Shown: positions 1 to 8,570 of the stretch, in pieces
Numbering within the stretch: the first letter of the stretch is position 1
How the letters are laid out: each line of letters starts with the position of its first letter
Assembly (NCBI GenBank): GCA_902775075.1
Contig: CACYKX010000062.1
Coordinates: 1-14,819 of the forward strand
Direction of reading: 5' to 3'
Source of the DNA: an uncultured Prevotellaceae bacterium
GTDB taxonomy: Bacteria; Bacteroidota; Bacteroidia; Bacteroidales; Bacteroidaceae
DNA length: 14,819 nucleotides
The notes under the pieces: generated by a model
Seen by the model: the letters and a program-made list of their open reading frames with translations, nothing else
Database searches by the model: none
Told to the model about the DNA's origin: nothing
Position numbers and translations under genes: made by a program

Positions 1-558
1 TTCTTGGCAAAGGGAATCGAGAAAATCGGTAATGTAGATATCGTTCTCGGTGGTCGTCGGGCCATTGATGGAGATACCGCAGAGGTAGGTCCTCAGGTAG
101 CTGAGAAACTTGGTTTGAATCAGGTTACTTATGCCGAGGAAGTACTCAAGGTAGAGGATGGCAAAGCCACGATCCGTCGTCACATCGACGGTGGTGTAGA
201 GACTGTTGTAGCCCCTCTTCCTGTATTAATCACAGTAAACGGTAGCGCAGCTCCGGCCCGTCCTTGCAATGTAAAGCGCGTGATGAAGTACAAATACGCT
301 ACATGCCCTATGGAGCGCAAGGGTGACGAACCTTGGAGCGACCTCTACGAGACACGTCCTTATCTGACACTCGGTCAGTGGAGCATCGCCGATTGTGGTG
401 CCGACTACGACCAGTGCGGTTTGGCAGGTTCTCCTACCAAAGTAAAGGCCGTACAGAACATTGTATTCCAGGCTAAGGAAAGCAAGACTCTTACAGGTAG
501 CGACGCTGATGTAGAGAGCCTCGTAAAGGAATTGTTGGACGAAAAGATTATTGGCTAA
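1..558 (+). CDS. etfB: Electron transfer flavoprotein subunit beta, 5'-truncated by window edge
   Basis: This is the small subunit of the electron-transfer flavoprotein heterodimer, which shuttles electrons between acyl-CoA dehydrogenases and other redox partners in the cytoplasm. The frame is open to base 1 (first codons read F-L-A-K), so the TTG at 4 is not the start. Only 185 codons remain of a family usually about 250-290 residues long, so the N-terminal third lies outside. Visible family marks are the GRRAIDGDTAEVGPQVAEKLG stretch near residues 18-38, and the signature region VVAPLPVLITVNG followed by ARPCNVKRVMKYK. The stop is 2 bases from the etfA start, and a matching acyl-CoA dehydrogenase follows, so the three genes form one operon. 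Family assignment is firm; the physiological substrate of the system is not shown by the sequence. Confidence 0.95.
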   Translation, partial: FLAKGIEKIGNVDIVLGGRRAIDGDTAEVGPQVAEKLGLNQVTYAEEVLKVEDGKATIRRHIDGGVETVVAPLPVLITVNGSAAPARPCNVKRVMKYKYATCPMERKGDEPWSDLYETRPYLTLGQWSIADCGADYDQCGLAGSPTKVKAVQNIVFQAKESKTLTGSDADVESLVKELLDEKIIG

Positions 559-560
559 TT

Positions 561-1583
561 ATGAATAACGTATTTGTATATTGCGAAATAGAAGGAACCA
601 CCGTTCAGGAAGTTTCTCAGGAATTGCTTACAAAGGGTCGTAAACTGGCCAATAAACTTGGTGTAGACCTCAATGCAATTGTTGCCGGTAGCGGCATTAA
701 AGGTAAGGTAGAAGATCAGATTTTACCTTATGGTGTAGATAAATTGTTCGTTTTCGATGCAGAGGGTTTGTTCCCTTACACATCGGCTCCTCATACCGAC
801 ATTCTCGTCAACTTGTTCAAGGAAGAGAAGCCTCAGGTTTGTCTCTTGGGTGCTACCGTTATCGGTCGCGACCTAGGTCCTCGTGTGTCTTCTTCTCTTA
901 CATCAGGTCTTACAGCCGACTGTACCCAATTGGAGATTGGCGACTATGATGACAAGAAGACCGGCAAGCACTACGACAACCTACTTTATCAGATTCGTCC
1001 TGCATTTGGTGGCAACATCGTTGCAACCATCGTTAACCCAGAGCATCGTCCACAGATGGCAACAGTTCGTTCCGGCGTTATGCAGAAGGCAATCTACGAA
1101 GGTCAAGCTAAAGGTGAGGTCGTATATCCTGAAGTTGCAAAATATGTACCTACCACCGACTATGTCGTTAAAGTTATCGACCGCCATGTAGAGGCAGCCA
1201 AGAACAATCTGAAGTCAGCTCCTATCGTTGTAGCCGGTGGCTATGGTGTCGGCAGCAAGGAAGGCTTCGAGCAATTGGCATTGTTGGCTAAAGAACTTCA
1301 CGGTGAAGTTGGAGCAAGTCGTGCAGCCGTAGATGCAGGTTGGGTAGACCACGACCGTCAGATTGGTCAGACCGGTGTCACCGTTCATCCTAAGGTATAT
1401 ATCGCATGTGGTATCTCTGGTCAGATTCAGCACATTGCAGGTATGCAAGACTCAGGTATCATCATCAGTATCAACAACGATCCGGATGCACCTATCAACA
1501 AGATTGCAGACTACGTCATCAACGGCAATGTAGAAGAAGTAGTTCCAAAGCTCATTAAGTATTACAAGCAGAATTCTAAGTAA
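561..1583 (+). CDS. etfA: Electron transfer flavoprotein subunit alpha
   Basis: This 340-residue protein has the usual ETF-alpha length. It binds FAD and pairs with EtfB to accept or deliver electrons for the acyl-CoA dehydrogenase encoded next. The N-terminal alpha/beta domain covers about residues 1-195 and includes GATVIGRDLGPRVSS (97-111) and a TVRSGVM motif (168-174). The FAD-binding C-terminal domain contains VVAGGYGVGSKEGF (223-236), GASRAAVDAGW (251-261), IGQTGVTVHPKVYIACGISG (268-287), then QH at 290-291 and INNDPDAPI (304-312), the classical alpha signature. The ATG at 561 is 2 bases after the etfB stop, and its own stop is 3 bases before the next start, so translation is probably coupled. 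Nothing looks broken. Confidence 0.97.
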   Translation: MNNVFVYCEIEGTTVQEVSQELLTKGRKLANKLGVDLNAIVAGSGIKGKVEDQILPYGVDKLFVFDAEGLFPYTSAPHTDILVNLFKEEKPQVCLLGATVIGRDLGPRVSSSLTSGLTADCTQLEIGDYDDKKTGKHYDNLLYQIRPAFGGNIVATIVNPEHRPQMATVRSGVMQKAIYEGQAKGEVVYPEVAKYVPTTDYVVKVIDRHVEAAKNNLKSAPIVVAGGYGVGSKEGFEQLALLAKELHGEVGASRAAVDAGWVDHDRQIGQTGVTVHPKVYIACGISGQIQHIAGMQDSGIIISINNDPDAPINKIADYVINGNVEEVVPKLIKYYKQNSK

Positions 1584-1586
1584 ATT

Positions 1587-3320
1587 ATGGCAAACTATTA
1601 TACAGATCATCCAGAGATTGAGTTCCACCTGAACCATCCTCTGATGAAGCGTATCGTTGACCTCAAGGAGCGCAACTACGCAGACAAAGATAATTTCGAC
1701 GATGCACCGGTAAACTACGAGGACGCTATCGAAAACTATAAGCGCCTGCTCGACATCACCGGTGATGTTGCAGCAAATATCATAGAACCAAACTCAGAGA
1801 GTGTAGACCAGGAAGGTCCACATCTAGAGAATGGTCGCATGATCTATGCTAGCAAAACTTTCGAGAATCTCGATGCTACACGCAAGGCCGGTCTTTGGGG
1901 TATCTCTATGCCTCGTCGCTACAACGGTCTCAACATTCCTAATGTAGTATTCTCTATGGCATCAGAGATTATCTCTGCTGCCGATGCCGGTTTCCAGAAC
2001 GTATGGTCACTACAGTCATGTATCGATACTCTTTATGAGTTCGGTTCTGAGGAGCAGCGCCAGAAGTACATTCCTCGCATCGCAGCCGGTGAGACCATGT
2101 CAATGGACTTGACCGAGCCAGATGCAGGTTCCGACTTGCAGCGTGTCATGCTGAAGGCCACACAGGATGAGGACGGCACATGGCGCCTGAATGGTGTAAA
2201 GCGTTTCATCACCAATGGTGACTCTGATATTCACTTGGTATTGGCTCGTTCTGAGGAAGGCACCCACGATGGTCGTGGTCTTTCTATGTTCATCTACGAC
2301 AAGCAGGACGGTGGCGTTACAGTACGTCACATCGAGAACAAGTTGGGTATTCATGGTTCACCTACCTGTGAGCTTGTATTCAAGAATGCCAAAGCAGAAC
2401 TTTGTGGCGACCGCAAGCTCGGTCTTATCAAATACGTCATGGCATTGATGAACGGTGCCCGTCTGGGTATCGCAGCACAGAGTGTCGGTGTAGAGCAGGA
2501 AGCCTACAACGAGGGTCTTGCCTATGCCAAGGAGCGTGCACAGTTCGGTAAGAAGATCATCACCTTCCCAGCTGTTTACGATATGCTTTCTCGCATGAAG
2601 GCTAAGTTGGATGCCGGCCGTTCACTCCTTTACATGACAGCACGCTATGTAGACATCTACAAAGCCCTTGAAGACATCGCTCGTGAGCGCAAGCTTACAC
2701 CTGAAGAGCGCAAGGAAATGAAGCAGTACAGTCGTTTGGCTGACGCCTTCACTCCACTGTCTAAGGGTATGAACTCAGAATATGCTAATCAGAACGCATA
2801 CGACGCCATCTCTATCCATGGTGGCTCTGGTTTCATCATGGAGTATAAGAGTCAGCGTTTGTTCCGTGATGCACGTATCTTCTCTATCTATGAGGGTACA
2901 ACCCAGTTGCAGGTAGTAGCAGCTGTACGTTACATCACTAACGGAACCTATCTGAACATCATGAAGGAGATGCTCGAAGAGGAAGTATGCGACTGCATGA
3001 AACCTCTGAAGGAGCGCATCGCCAAACTCGTTGCCACTTACGAAGAGGCTATCGAGAAGGTTAAGGCAGATGCTAACCAGGACGAGCACGACTTCCTTGC
3101 ACGTCGTCTCTACGATATGACAGCAGACATCATCATGTCACTGCTCATCATCGCCGATGCAAGCAAGGCTCCGGAGCTCTTCAAGAAGAGTGCCAACGTT
3201 TATGTTCGCATGGCAGAGGAAGAAGTTATCGGTCACGCAGCCTATGTTAAGGCTTTCAATGCCGATGACCTTTCAAGTTTCGTAGCTGAGGAAGCTGCAG
3301 AAACCGAAGTTGCAGAGTAA
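1587..3320 (+). CDS. Acyl-CoA dehydrogenase, long form with C-terminal extension
   Basis: This FAD-dependent enzyme of 577 residues interconverts acyl-CoA and 2-enoyl-CoA, exchanging electrons with the ETF encoded immediately upstream. Family marks are LTEPDAGSD (175-183, first acyl-CoA dehydrogenase signature), RAQFGK (317-322), HGGSGF (411-416) and SIYEGTTQLQ (433-442). The Glu at about 436 is placed like the catalytic base of the MCAD type. The protein is longer than the roughly 380-residue core: there is an N-terminal extension of about 70 residues, an insert around 360-385, and a helical tail from about 450, as in the DmdC-like long subfamily. Known roles of that subfamily vary, so chain length, substrate and even direction (oxidation or enoyl-CoA reduction) cannot be assigned. 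The ATG lies 3 bases after etfA, and a terminator follows the stop. Confidence 0.94.
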   Translation: MANYYTDHPEIEFHLNHPLMKRIVDLKERNYADKDNFDDAPVNYEDAIENYKRLLDITGDVAANIIEPNSESVDQEGPHLENGRMIYASKTFENLDATRKAGLWGISMPRRYNGLNIPNVVFSMASEIISAADAGFQNVWSLQSCIDTLYEFGSEEQRQKYIPRIAAGETMSMDLTEPDAGSDLQRVMLKATQDEDGTWRLNGVKRFITNGDSDIHLVLARSEEGTHDGRGLSMFIYDKQDGGVTVRHIENKLGIHGSPTCELVFKNAKAELCGDRKLGLIKYVMALMNGARLGIAAQSVGVEQEAYNEGLAYAKERAQFGKKIITFPAVYDMLSRMKAKLDAGRSLLYMTARYVDIYKALEDIARERKLTPEERKEMKQYSRLADAFTPLSKGMNSEYANQNAYDAISIHGGSGFIMEYKSQRLFRDARIFSIYEGTTQLQVVAAVRYITNGTYLNIMKEMLEEEVCDCMKPLKERIAKLVATYEEAIEKVKADANQDEHDFLARRLYDMTADIIMSLLIIADASKAPELFKKSANVYVRMAEEEVIGHAAYVKAFNADDLSSFVAEEAAETEVAE

Positions 3321-3341
3321 TTCACATCATAGCAATCATAG

Positions 3342-3379
3342 AGACAGGACGTAACATTTAATTACGCCCTGTCTTTTTT
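3342..3379 (+). terminator. Intrinsic terminator of the etfBA-acyl-CoA dehydrogenase operon
   Basis: The left arm AGACAGG-A-CGTAA (3342-3354) pairs with TTACG-C-CCTGTCT (3362-3374). This gives 12 base pairs with one A/C mismatch and a 7-base loop. The downstream strand runs straight into six T residues (3374-3379). It lies 21 bases after the dehydrogenase stop and 18 bases before the next start. Confidence 0.92.
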
Positions 3380-3397
3380 AATTATCGATATTGGAAC

Positions 3398-3871
3398 ATG
3401 AGACAAGATTTAGAACAACGTGTACAGCGTGCCGTTGACAACTTCATGCAAGGATACGGTTGCTGTCAGAGTGTCGTTGCGGCCTTTGCCGACCTATATG
3501 GTTTAGACGACACGATGGCCAAGAAGATTGGTGCCGGCTTCGGTGGAGGTGTAGGCAGAATGAGAATGATGTGTGGTGCCGTATCGGGCATTGTCGTCCT
3601 TGTAGGACTTGACTGTGGACAGACTGAAGGTGCCGACAGAGAAGGTAAGTCGGCCTGCTACAAAGTGGTACAGGAGTTGTTAGCGAAATCTAAGCAACAG
3701 AATGGCTCTATCATCTGTGCAGAGATTCTGGGCCTTAAGGGGCACGAGAAGGCAACAAGCAACTATATAGCTTCTGAGCGCACCGCAGAATATTACAAGA
3801 CACGTCCATGTGCCGCAAAGGTAGAGAGCGCAGCTCGTATCTTCGCAGAATATTTGGAGCAAAAAAAATAG
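3398..3871 (+). CDS. C_GCAxxG_C_C family redox-type protein
   Basis: A 157-residue cytoplasmic protein with the cysteine layout of the C_GCAxxG_C_C family: C22-C23 in YGCCQSV, the glycine-rich GAGFGGGVGRMRMMCGAVSG block (46-65) with C59, then C107 in SIICAEILG and C138 in RPCAAKV. There are further cysteines at 73 and 87. Family members are often predicted redox-active or metal-cluster proteins, but no reaction is established, so none is assigned here. The gene sits just after the terminator of the ETF operon and could be served by read-through or its own promoter; I could not find a convincing promoter box. Its last codons are an A-run that doubles as the U-run of a minus-strand terminator. 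Base composition matches the ETF operon rather than the AT-rich genes to the right. Confidence 0.88.
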   Translation: MRQDLEQRVQRAVDNFMQGYGCCQSVVAAFADLYGLDDTMAKKIGAGFGGGVGRMRMMCGAVSGIVVLVGLDCGQTEGADREGKSACYKVVQELLAKSKQQNGSIICAEILGLKGHEKATSNYIASERTAEYYKTRPCAAKVESAARIFAEYLEQKK

Positions 3872-3899
3872 GAAGTAATCTCACCGAGATTCTTCCTAT
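3861..3899 (-). terminator. Minus-strand intrinsic terminator overlapping the end of the C_GCAxxG gene
   Basis: Arms ATAGGAAG (3868-3875) and AATCTC (3877-3882) pair with GAGATT (3886-3891) and CTTCCTAT (3892-3899). This is 14 base pairs with one bulged T and a 3-base loop. Read leftward, the stem is followed by eight U residues (3861-3868 on the minus strand). There is no T-run on the plus side, so it mainly stops leftward transcription: the two-component operon and/or the candidate small RNA. Confidence 0.85.
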
Positions 3900-3971
3900 C
3901 CAACTGTCAACATACAGTCTGAACTAACATTTTCAATCATTTAATATGGCTAAGTTGGTTCCTATACCAAC
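3861..3971 (-). ncRNA. Candidate small RNA, about 110 nt
   Basis: On the minus strand a perfect Bacteroidetes -7 box, TATCTTTG (3978-3985), is followed by about 110 bases ending in a strong terminator with eight U. A TTTA lies 19 bases upstream of the -7 box as a weak -33 element. The predicted RNA starts with a hairpin whose arms AGTTGGT/ACCAACT lie at 3966-3972 and 3953-3959. It also has a short ACTGT/ACAGT hairpin and the terminator hairpin at 3868-3899. The same bases could instead be the 3' untranslated region of the response-regulator transcript, or both. I do not recognise it as a named RNA family. The evidence is promoter, folds and terminator only; no expression is shown. Confidence 0.5.
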
Positions 3972-3977
3972 TAATTG

Positions 3978-4008
3978 CAAAGATAACACAAACTATAGAT
4001 ACTATAAA
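3978..4008 (-). promoter_or_regulatory. Bacteroidetes-type promoter for the candidate small RNA
   Basis: The minus strand reads TATCTTTG at 3978-3985, an exact match to the TAnnTTTG -7 consensus. A TTTA sits 19 bases upstream in place of the TTTG -33 element. A start site near 3970 would place the first hairpin at the RNA 5' end. Confidence 0.45.
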
Positions 4009-4143
4009 TCACTATATCATGGTATTTATATGCCATATTTGTGGTATTTCAGTTGTCATCATATCTTTTATTCTTTTCTAACGATGTAGGCACATCCTCA
4101 TACCTTCTTTCTTATACCAATAGGTAGGAAGGGAGACGTCGTT

Positions 4144-4866
4144 TTAGTCACTTTGACTAATAGTAACAAGTTTATAACCAATTCCTCTTACATTTACGAT
4201 TTCAACATTTTTGTCATCAGAAAGCATATGTCTCAACTTAGTAATGAATACGTGCAAACTTCTTAAATTATAATAGCTATCATCCCCCCACAATTCCATT
4301 AATAAAGTATTTGTCTTTATTACAGTAAATTGCTTTTTAGATAAGAAATATAAGATTTGACTTTCTCTATAAGATAAGGTTTTGATTTTCCCGTTAAGAA
4401 CTAGTTGCTGTGTAGAAGGATTAAAAGTATATTTTCCAATATTAATCCAATTGTCATCTATAACATCATTGTCCACCAACTTCTTATGATCATAATAAGT
4501 TCTAGAAACTAAGGCTTTTATCCTTACTATTAATTCCTGTATTCCAAAAGGTTTTCTTAAATAGTCATTAGCCCCAAGTTCGAAACCATTAACAACATCG
4601 TTTACCCCAGATTTCGCAGTTAGAAATAAGACGGGAGTTATCTTGTCAAATGTTCGCAACTTTCTTATCATCTCGAAGCCATCCATTTGAGGCATCATAA
4701 TATCAGATACGATGATATTCGGTTTAAAAGTATCATATAATTTTAAACCAGATAAACCATTCCCTGCTACTACTATTTTGAATCCTAATGGTTCAAGTGT
4801 ATCCTTAATGATAGAAGACAACATTTGTTCATCTTCTACGAGTAAAACTTTAATATTATTATCCAT
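4144..4866 (-). CDS. OmpR-family response regulator
   Basis: A 240-residue transcription factor. The receiver domain (about 4-120) has the acidic pair E11-D12, the phospho-acceptor D55 in VSDIMMPQMDGFE, T83 and K105 in the conserved KPF. The C-terminal winged-helix DNA-binding domain (about 138-236) includes LSYRESQILYFL and ends with VRGIGYKL, typical of OmpR/PhoB. Its ATG shares one base with the stop of the kinase gene (TAATG), so the pair is translationally coupled and surely cognate. The divergent outer-membrane protein gene at 6473 is the most likely target, by position only. The coding DNA is visibly more AT-rich than the ETF operon. Confidence 0.95.
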   Translation of the reverse strand: MDNNIKVLLVEDEQMLSSIIKDTLEPLGFKIVVAGNGLSGLKLYDTFKPNIIVSDIMMPQMDGFEMIRKLRTFDKITPVLFLTAKSGVNDVVNGFELGANDYLRKPFGIQELIVRIKALVSRTYYDHKKLVDNDVIDDNWINIGKYTFNPSTQQLVLNGKIKTLSYRESQILYFLSKKQFTVIKTNTLLMELWGDDSYYNLRSLHVFITKLRHMLSDDKNVEIVNVRGIGYKLVTISQSD

Positions 4867-6299
4867 TAGCTTTTGTTCTTAAAAAACAAAGTAAAAGTGG
4901 TTCCTTTTCCTAATTCACTTTCAACGACAATATCTCCTTTCATTTTATTCATAATCTGCTTAACATAATATAATCCGAGTCCATATCCTTTTACATCATG
5001 TCTGTTATTGTTGGGGACTCTATAAAATTTATCATATATATATGGAATATTGCTTGATGAAATGCCTATTCCATTATCAGAAATAGACATTTCATTATTC
5101 TTTGCCTTAATATATATATGCAAGTCATTTCTTGAGTATTTTATAGCATTGTCTATTAAATTACTTATAATATGTTGCAAGTGTTGTTTGTCAGCATATA
5201 CAACAGCATCTTCCGGTAAAACTTCAATGGTATATTTAAAATGCTTCTTATTTATACAGAAAGGTTGAATTGTAGACTCTATAATAGGCTTTATTTTAAT
5301 ATTATCCATGGAAAGGCTCATATTTTTTCTACGCTCCATGCTCATCGATAATATTTGTTCAGTCAATTCACTTAATTGTGATAGTCCCTGACGTGTTATT
5401 TTATAAAGTTGAATTTTCTTTTGTTCGTCGAAAACATCTGAATAATTTATCAATGAATCAATTGCAGCATACGAAATGGCTATAGGAGTTTTTAATTCAT
5501 GAGTCATGTTATTCGTAAAGTCGGATTTCATCTCATCCAGTTCCTTCATGCTATTTATCGTTCTTATAAGATACCAGAGAATAGCTGATAGCATAATGAT
5601 AATTAAGACAGAGATGATTACAATACCTACAATTCTATTATATACTATTGTAACAAGTGATGGTATAACAATTCTGTATCTTAATCCATTATTACAACAT
5701 TCCAGTAAGAATAATGAATTACTATCTGATTTCTTGATTTTATCTCCATTAATTTCGGATAATATATGTCCATCATGAGATAACAATGTTATCCTAATCT
5801 CTTGTTGGATTCCCTGTTTAGATAATTCTCTTGTCAATAGATCATAAAAGATTTTAAGATCTGGCAACTTCATGCGATCTAAGGTCTGATGCAAACTAGC
5901 CCGTAAACTATGTGATAAATCATTAAATGGATTCTTTATGCTATCTATTTCAAATCTTTTGTTCGTGCTGTTATTACGTGTTAGATCATTACTTACTTCA
6001 TAGATATATTTTCTTGTTTCTATTTCATATTCTTTCTTATGTTGAATATAATGTTCGCTCTTTATTAACTTTTTATTTTCATGATCATCTCCTAAATAAA
6101 TGTAAGATGATAAACTATGATCTATTTTCTTTGCTCTAATTACCATTTCTCCATAATCGCTATTTTCTATAGCGCTTTGTACCTTTTGGCGTATTTCGCT
6201 ATCTTGTTCTTCGTAGAAACGAAATAGCCAGAAAAGCTGATAGCCTATTAGTAATAACAGGCAAATGATAACAGAAACAACAATATATCTAGTTTTCAT
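4866..6299 (-). CDS. Membrane sensor histidine kinase
   Basis: A 477-residue inner-membrane kinase. TM1 lies about 5-27, a periplasmic sensor region about 28-215 has no domain I recognise, and TM2 lies about 220-245. The DHp domain has the H-box FTNNMTHELKTP with the phospho-accepting H267. The ATPase domain has the N-box NLIDNAIKYS (380-389), the G1 box DNGIGI (408-413), and GYGLGLYYV (438-446) as the G2 box. It phosphorylates the regulator encoded next, with which its stop codon overlaps. There is no HAMP-sized linker between TM2 and the H-box, only about 20 residues, as in many Bacteroidetes kinases. The ligand is unknown. A -7-like TAACTTTG lies only 5 bases before the ATG, so the mRNA may have almost no leader. 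Confidence 0.95.
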   Translation of the reverse strand: MKTRYIVVSVIICLLLLIGYQLFWLFRFYEEQDSEIRQKVQSAIENSDYGEMVIRAKKIDHSLSSYIYLGDDHENKKLIKSEHYIQHKKEYEIETRKYIYEVSNDLTRNNSTNKRFEIDSIKNPFNDLSHSLRASLHQTLDRMKLPDLKIFYDLLTRELSKQGIQQEIRITLLSHDGHILSEINGDKIKKSDSNSLFLLECCNNGLRYRIVIPSLVTIVYNRIVGIVIISVLIIIMLSAILWYLIRTINSMKELDEMKSDFTNNMTHELKTPIAISYAAIDSLINYSDVFDEQKKIQLYKITRQGLSQLSELTEQILSMSMERRKNMSLSMDNIKIKPIIESTIQPFCINKKHFKYTIEVLPEDAVVYADKQHLQHIISNLIDNAIKYSRNDLHIYIKAKNNEMSISDNGIGISSSNIPYIYDKFYRVPNNNRHDVKGYGLGLYYVKQIMNKMKGDIVVESELGKGTTFTLFFKNKS

Positions 6300-6304
6300 A
6301 AATG

Positions 6305-6312
6305 CAAAGTTA
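6305..6312 (-). promoter_or_regulatory. Possible -7 box of the two-component operon
   Basis: The minus strand reads TAACTTTG here, an exact TAnnTTTG match, 5 bases upstream of the kinase ATG. No good -33 TTTG is found at the normal spacing, because the upstream DNA is a long T-rich tract. If it is used, the transcript would be leaderless or nearly so. Confidence 0.35.
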
Positions 6313-6448
6313 AAAAAGAAAACTCAAAAAAAGGAATATAAAACAAGGATGTTGAGTGGTTTAATCAAAATTTGTTACTTAACATTAAATAACAGACACT
6401 TTAAGTCTAGATAACTCGCAGCTTTCTAGATGATTGGATAATAATAAA

Positions 6449-6456
6449 TACTTTTG
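6449..6456 (+). promoter_or_regulatory. Probable -7 box of the outer-membrane protein gene
   Basis: TACTTTTG matches TAnnTTTG exactly. It lies 16 bases upstream of the ATG at 6473 and inside the extended reading frame that opens with TTG at 6434. Transcription starting near 6462 excludes that TTG and supports the ATG start. A weak TTTC (6423-6426) stands in the -33 position. Confidence 0.5.
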
Positions 6457-6472
6457 CACCAGAACTAAATTA

Positions 6473-8554
6473 ATGAATATCATGAGATTTTCCGTATTAT
6501 TGTTCATTTGTGCGTCCATGTGTAATAAATGCATCGCACAAACAAATGATTCTATAAGAATGGATAGTATAATACATCATTTACCAGAAGTAATGATTCG
6601 CGGTGAGCATCCTATCGTAAAGATAAATAAAGGGAAGCTCACATACGACATGAATAAACTCATTGAAAGCAAGGGTGTTGATAATGTGTATGATGCATTG
6701 AAAATTATACCTACAGTAGAAGAATTAAATAATGGTCTAACATTAGCCGGAAAGAGCGTCACAATATTAATTGATGGGCGTAAAACTTCTATGTCTTCAG
6801 AACAACTCTATTCATATTTAAGAGCTCTTCCTGCTGATAGGTTAAAGTCATCAGAAGTTCTGTATACGGCTCCTGCCAAATATCAGGTTAGAGGTTCTGT
6901 GATCAATATCGTATTGGACCAAGAAATAAAGAAAGAAAATACTTTTCAGGGAAACTTAATTTCAAAATATATTCAAGAGCATGATGCAAGTTTTGTAGAG
7001 GGTAGCAATATAATATATAAAGATAAAGGATTCTCGCTAGATCTTTTATATAATTACAGTCATAATGATAATTATGGGACAACGTATGAAACATCAATCC
7101 ATACACTTAACGACAATAGTGTCCATAATATCTCAACACTAGAAACCCTAGAAAAAATAAACAATTCTCATCTTTGGAGATTTGATTTAAATTATCAATG
7201 GAAAGATAAAAATAATATAGCATTTACTTATAATGGAAATTATAATAATAACAATTCTCGCGAATACCTAGTGGGTAATATTAATTCAAATAATATACCG
7301 ACTTCAACGAATTTCCTACATGATATGAGTTTATCATTTTCTTCACCTATAGGTATTACCGCTAATCTGGAATATACTTATTACAAGACGCCTTCATCGC
7401 AGAATCTTACAAGTGTACTCCCAACAGGTGTTCTTAATTTCAAATCAAACGAACAACAACGAATAAGGAGATGGACTGCTGATTTCAGTCATGACTTCAA
7501 GGTTTCTGAATCTCTAGATATGAATTATGGATTATCTTATATACATTGTGTTGATAATAGTTGGCAGGAATATCAAGAAACAGGAGAAAATACAGTATCT
7601 CATTTCTCTGATATTAATAGTCGACATGAAGAGCATATATTGGATATCTTTGCTGGAACTGAAATGAATCTTAATAAGAATATCGAATTAGAGTTGTCTT
7701 TAGCTGCCGGATATTATCATAATTTTTCTTGGCATAAGTGGAGATTATATCCAACCGCAATACTTACGTATTCTCCTAATAGTACCCACTATTTACAGTT
7801 CGGCTTTAGCAGTGACAGGACCTTTCCTGAATACTGGAAATGTGGGAATTTCTCAGATTACTCAAATGGTGGATACAATGAAATTGTTGGCAATCCGATG
7901 TTAAAGCCGTCTGATGAATATAGCTTACAGATAGAATACCTTTTACATCGTAAATATAATTTTCTACTGTGGTATAATTATAATAATGATTATTTTATTC
8001 AGACTCCATATCAGCAGCCAGATAGACTGACAATAACCTATAAGTGCTTGAATCTTGATTATCAAAGACAAATAGGGTCTAGTTTCTCATTTTCGTCGGA
8101 TATTAAAAGGTTCTGGAATTTTAGAACTTCAATGATGGTTGTATGGCAGAATGAAAAATGCAGTCAATACTATGACATTTCATTTAATAGAAGTATATTA
8201 TGGAGTATGTTGAATATAAGGAATACATTTAAATTGATCACTGATAGACTATTTCTTAGTTTAGATGGTCAATTCCGCACTAAAGCAATACAAGCTATAT
8301 ATGACCTACCATCTTCTGGTAATGTAGATATTAATATTGTGTATAAATTCCTTAAGAAAAAGGCAAGCATAAAATTGTATTGTAATGATTTGTTTGAAAC
8401 TTCTTCTATAAATCCTATCATAAATTATTGTGGACAAAACTTGAATATGAAGTTTTCATGTTACCGCCAGATGGGTATTACTTTCTCTTATAACTTTGGG
8501 AATTACGAAAAGAAAGAAAGAAAAAAGATAGATACTACTAGATTTAAAAATTAG
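6473..8554 (+). CDS. Outer-membrane beta-barrel protein with plug domain (OMP_b-brl_3 type)
   Basis: The frame is open from a TTG at 6434, but I place the start at the ATG at 6473: a signal peptide begins there (MNIMRFSVLLFICASMCNKC then IA, likely cleaved near residue 22), and a -7 box lies between the two. The next ATG at 6482 is also possible. The 693-residue protein has a plug-like domain at about 36-150, with ALKIIPTVEE, VTILIDGRKTSMSSEQL, ALPADRL and SVINIVLD. The rest (about 150-693) has the alternating, aromatic-rich strands of an outer-membrane barrel. Usual relatives carry an N-terminal carboxypeptidase-regulatory-like domain; this one goes directly from signal peptide to plug, and no clear TonB box is seen. 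It is divergent from the two-component system, which probably controls it. Substrate unknown. Confidence 0.88.
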   Translation: MNIMRFSVLLFICASMCNKCIAQTNDSIRMDSIIHHLPEVMIRGEHPIVKINKGKLTYDMNKLIESKGVDNVYDALKIIPTVEELNNGLTLAGKSVTILIDGRKTSMSSEQLYSYLRALPADRLKSSEVLYTAPAKYQVRGSVINIVLDQEIKKENTFQGNLISKYIQEHDASFVEGSNIIYKDKGFSLDLLYNYSHNDNYGTTYETSIHTLNDNSVHNISTLETLEKINNSHLWRFDLNYQWKDKNNIAFTYNGNYNNNNSREYLVGNINSNNIPTSTNFLHDMSLSFSSPIGITANLEYTYYKTPSSQNLTSVLPTGVLNFKSNEQQRIRRWTADFSHDFKVSESLDMNYGLSYIHCVDNSWQEYQETGENTVSHFSDINSRHEEHILDIFAGTEMNLNKNIELELSLAAGYYHNFSWHKWRLYPTAILTYSPNSTHYLQFGFSSDRTFPEYWKCGNFSDYSNGGYNEIVGNPMLKPSDEYSLQIEYLLHRKYNFLLWYNYNNDYFIQTPYQQPDRLTITYKCLNLDYQRQIGSSFSFSSDIKRFWNFRTSMMVVWQNEKCSQYYDISFNRSILWSMLNIRNTFKLITDRLFLSLDGQFRTKAIQAIYDLPSSGNVDINIVYKFLKKKASIKLYCNDLFETSSINPIINYCGQNLNMKFSCYRQMGITFSYNFGNYEKKERKKIDTTRFKN

Positions 8555-8570
8555 AATGAATCAACCAAAG

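Noticed and set aside
6434..6472. TTG start of the outer-membrane protein
   Set aside because: The signal peptide starts at the ATG at 6473 and the probable -7 box lies downstream of the TTG.
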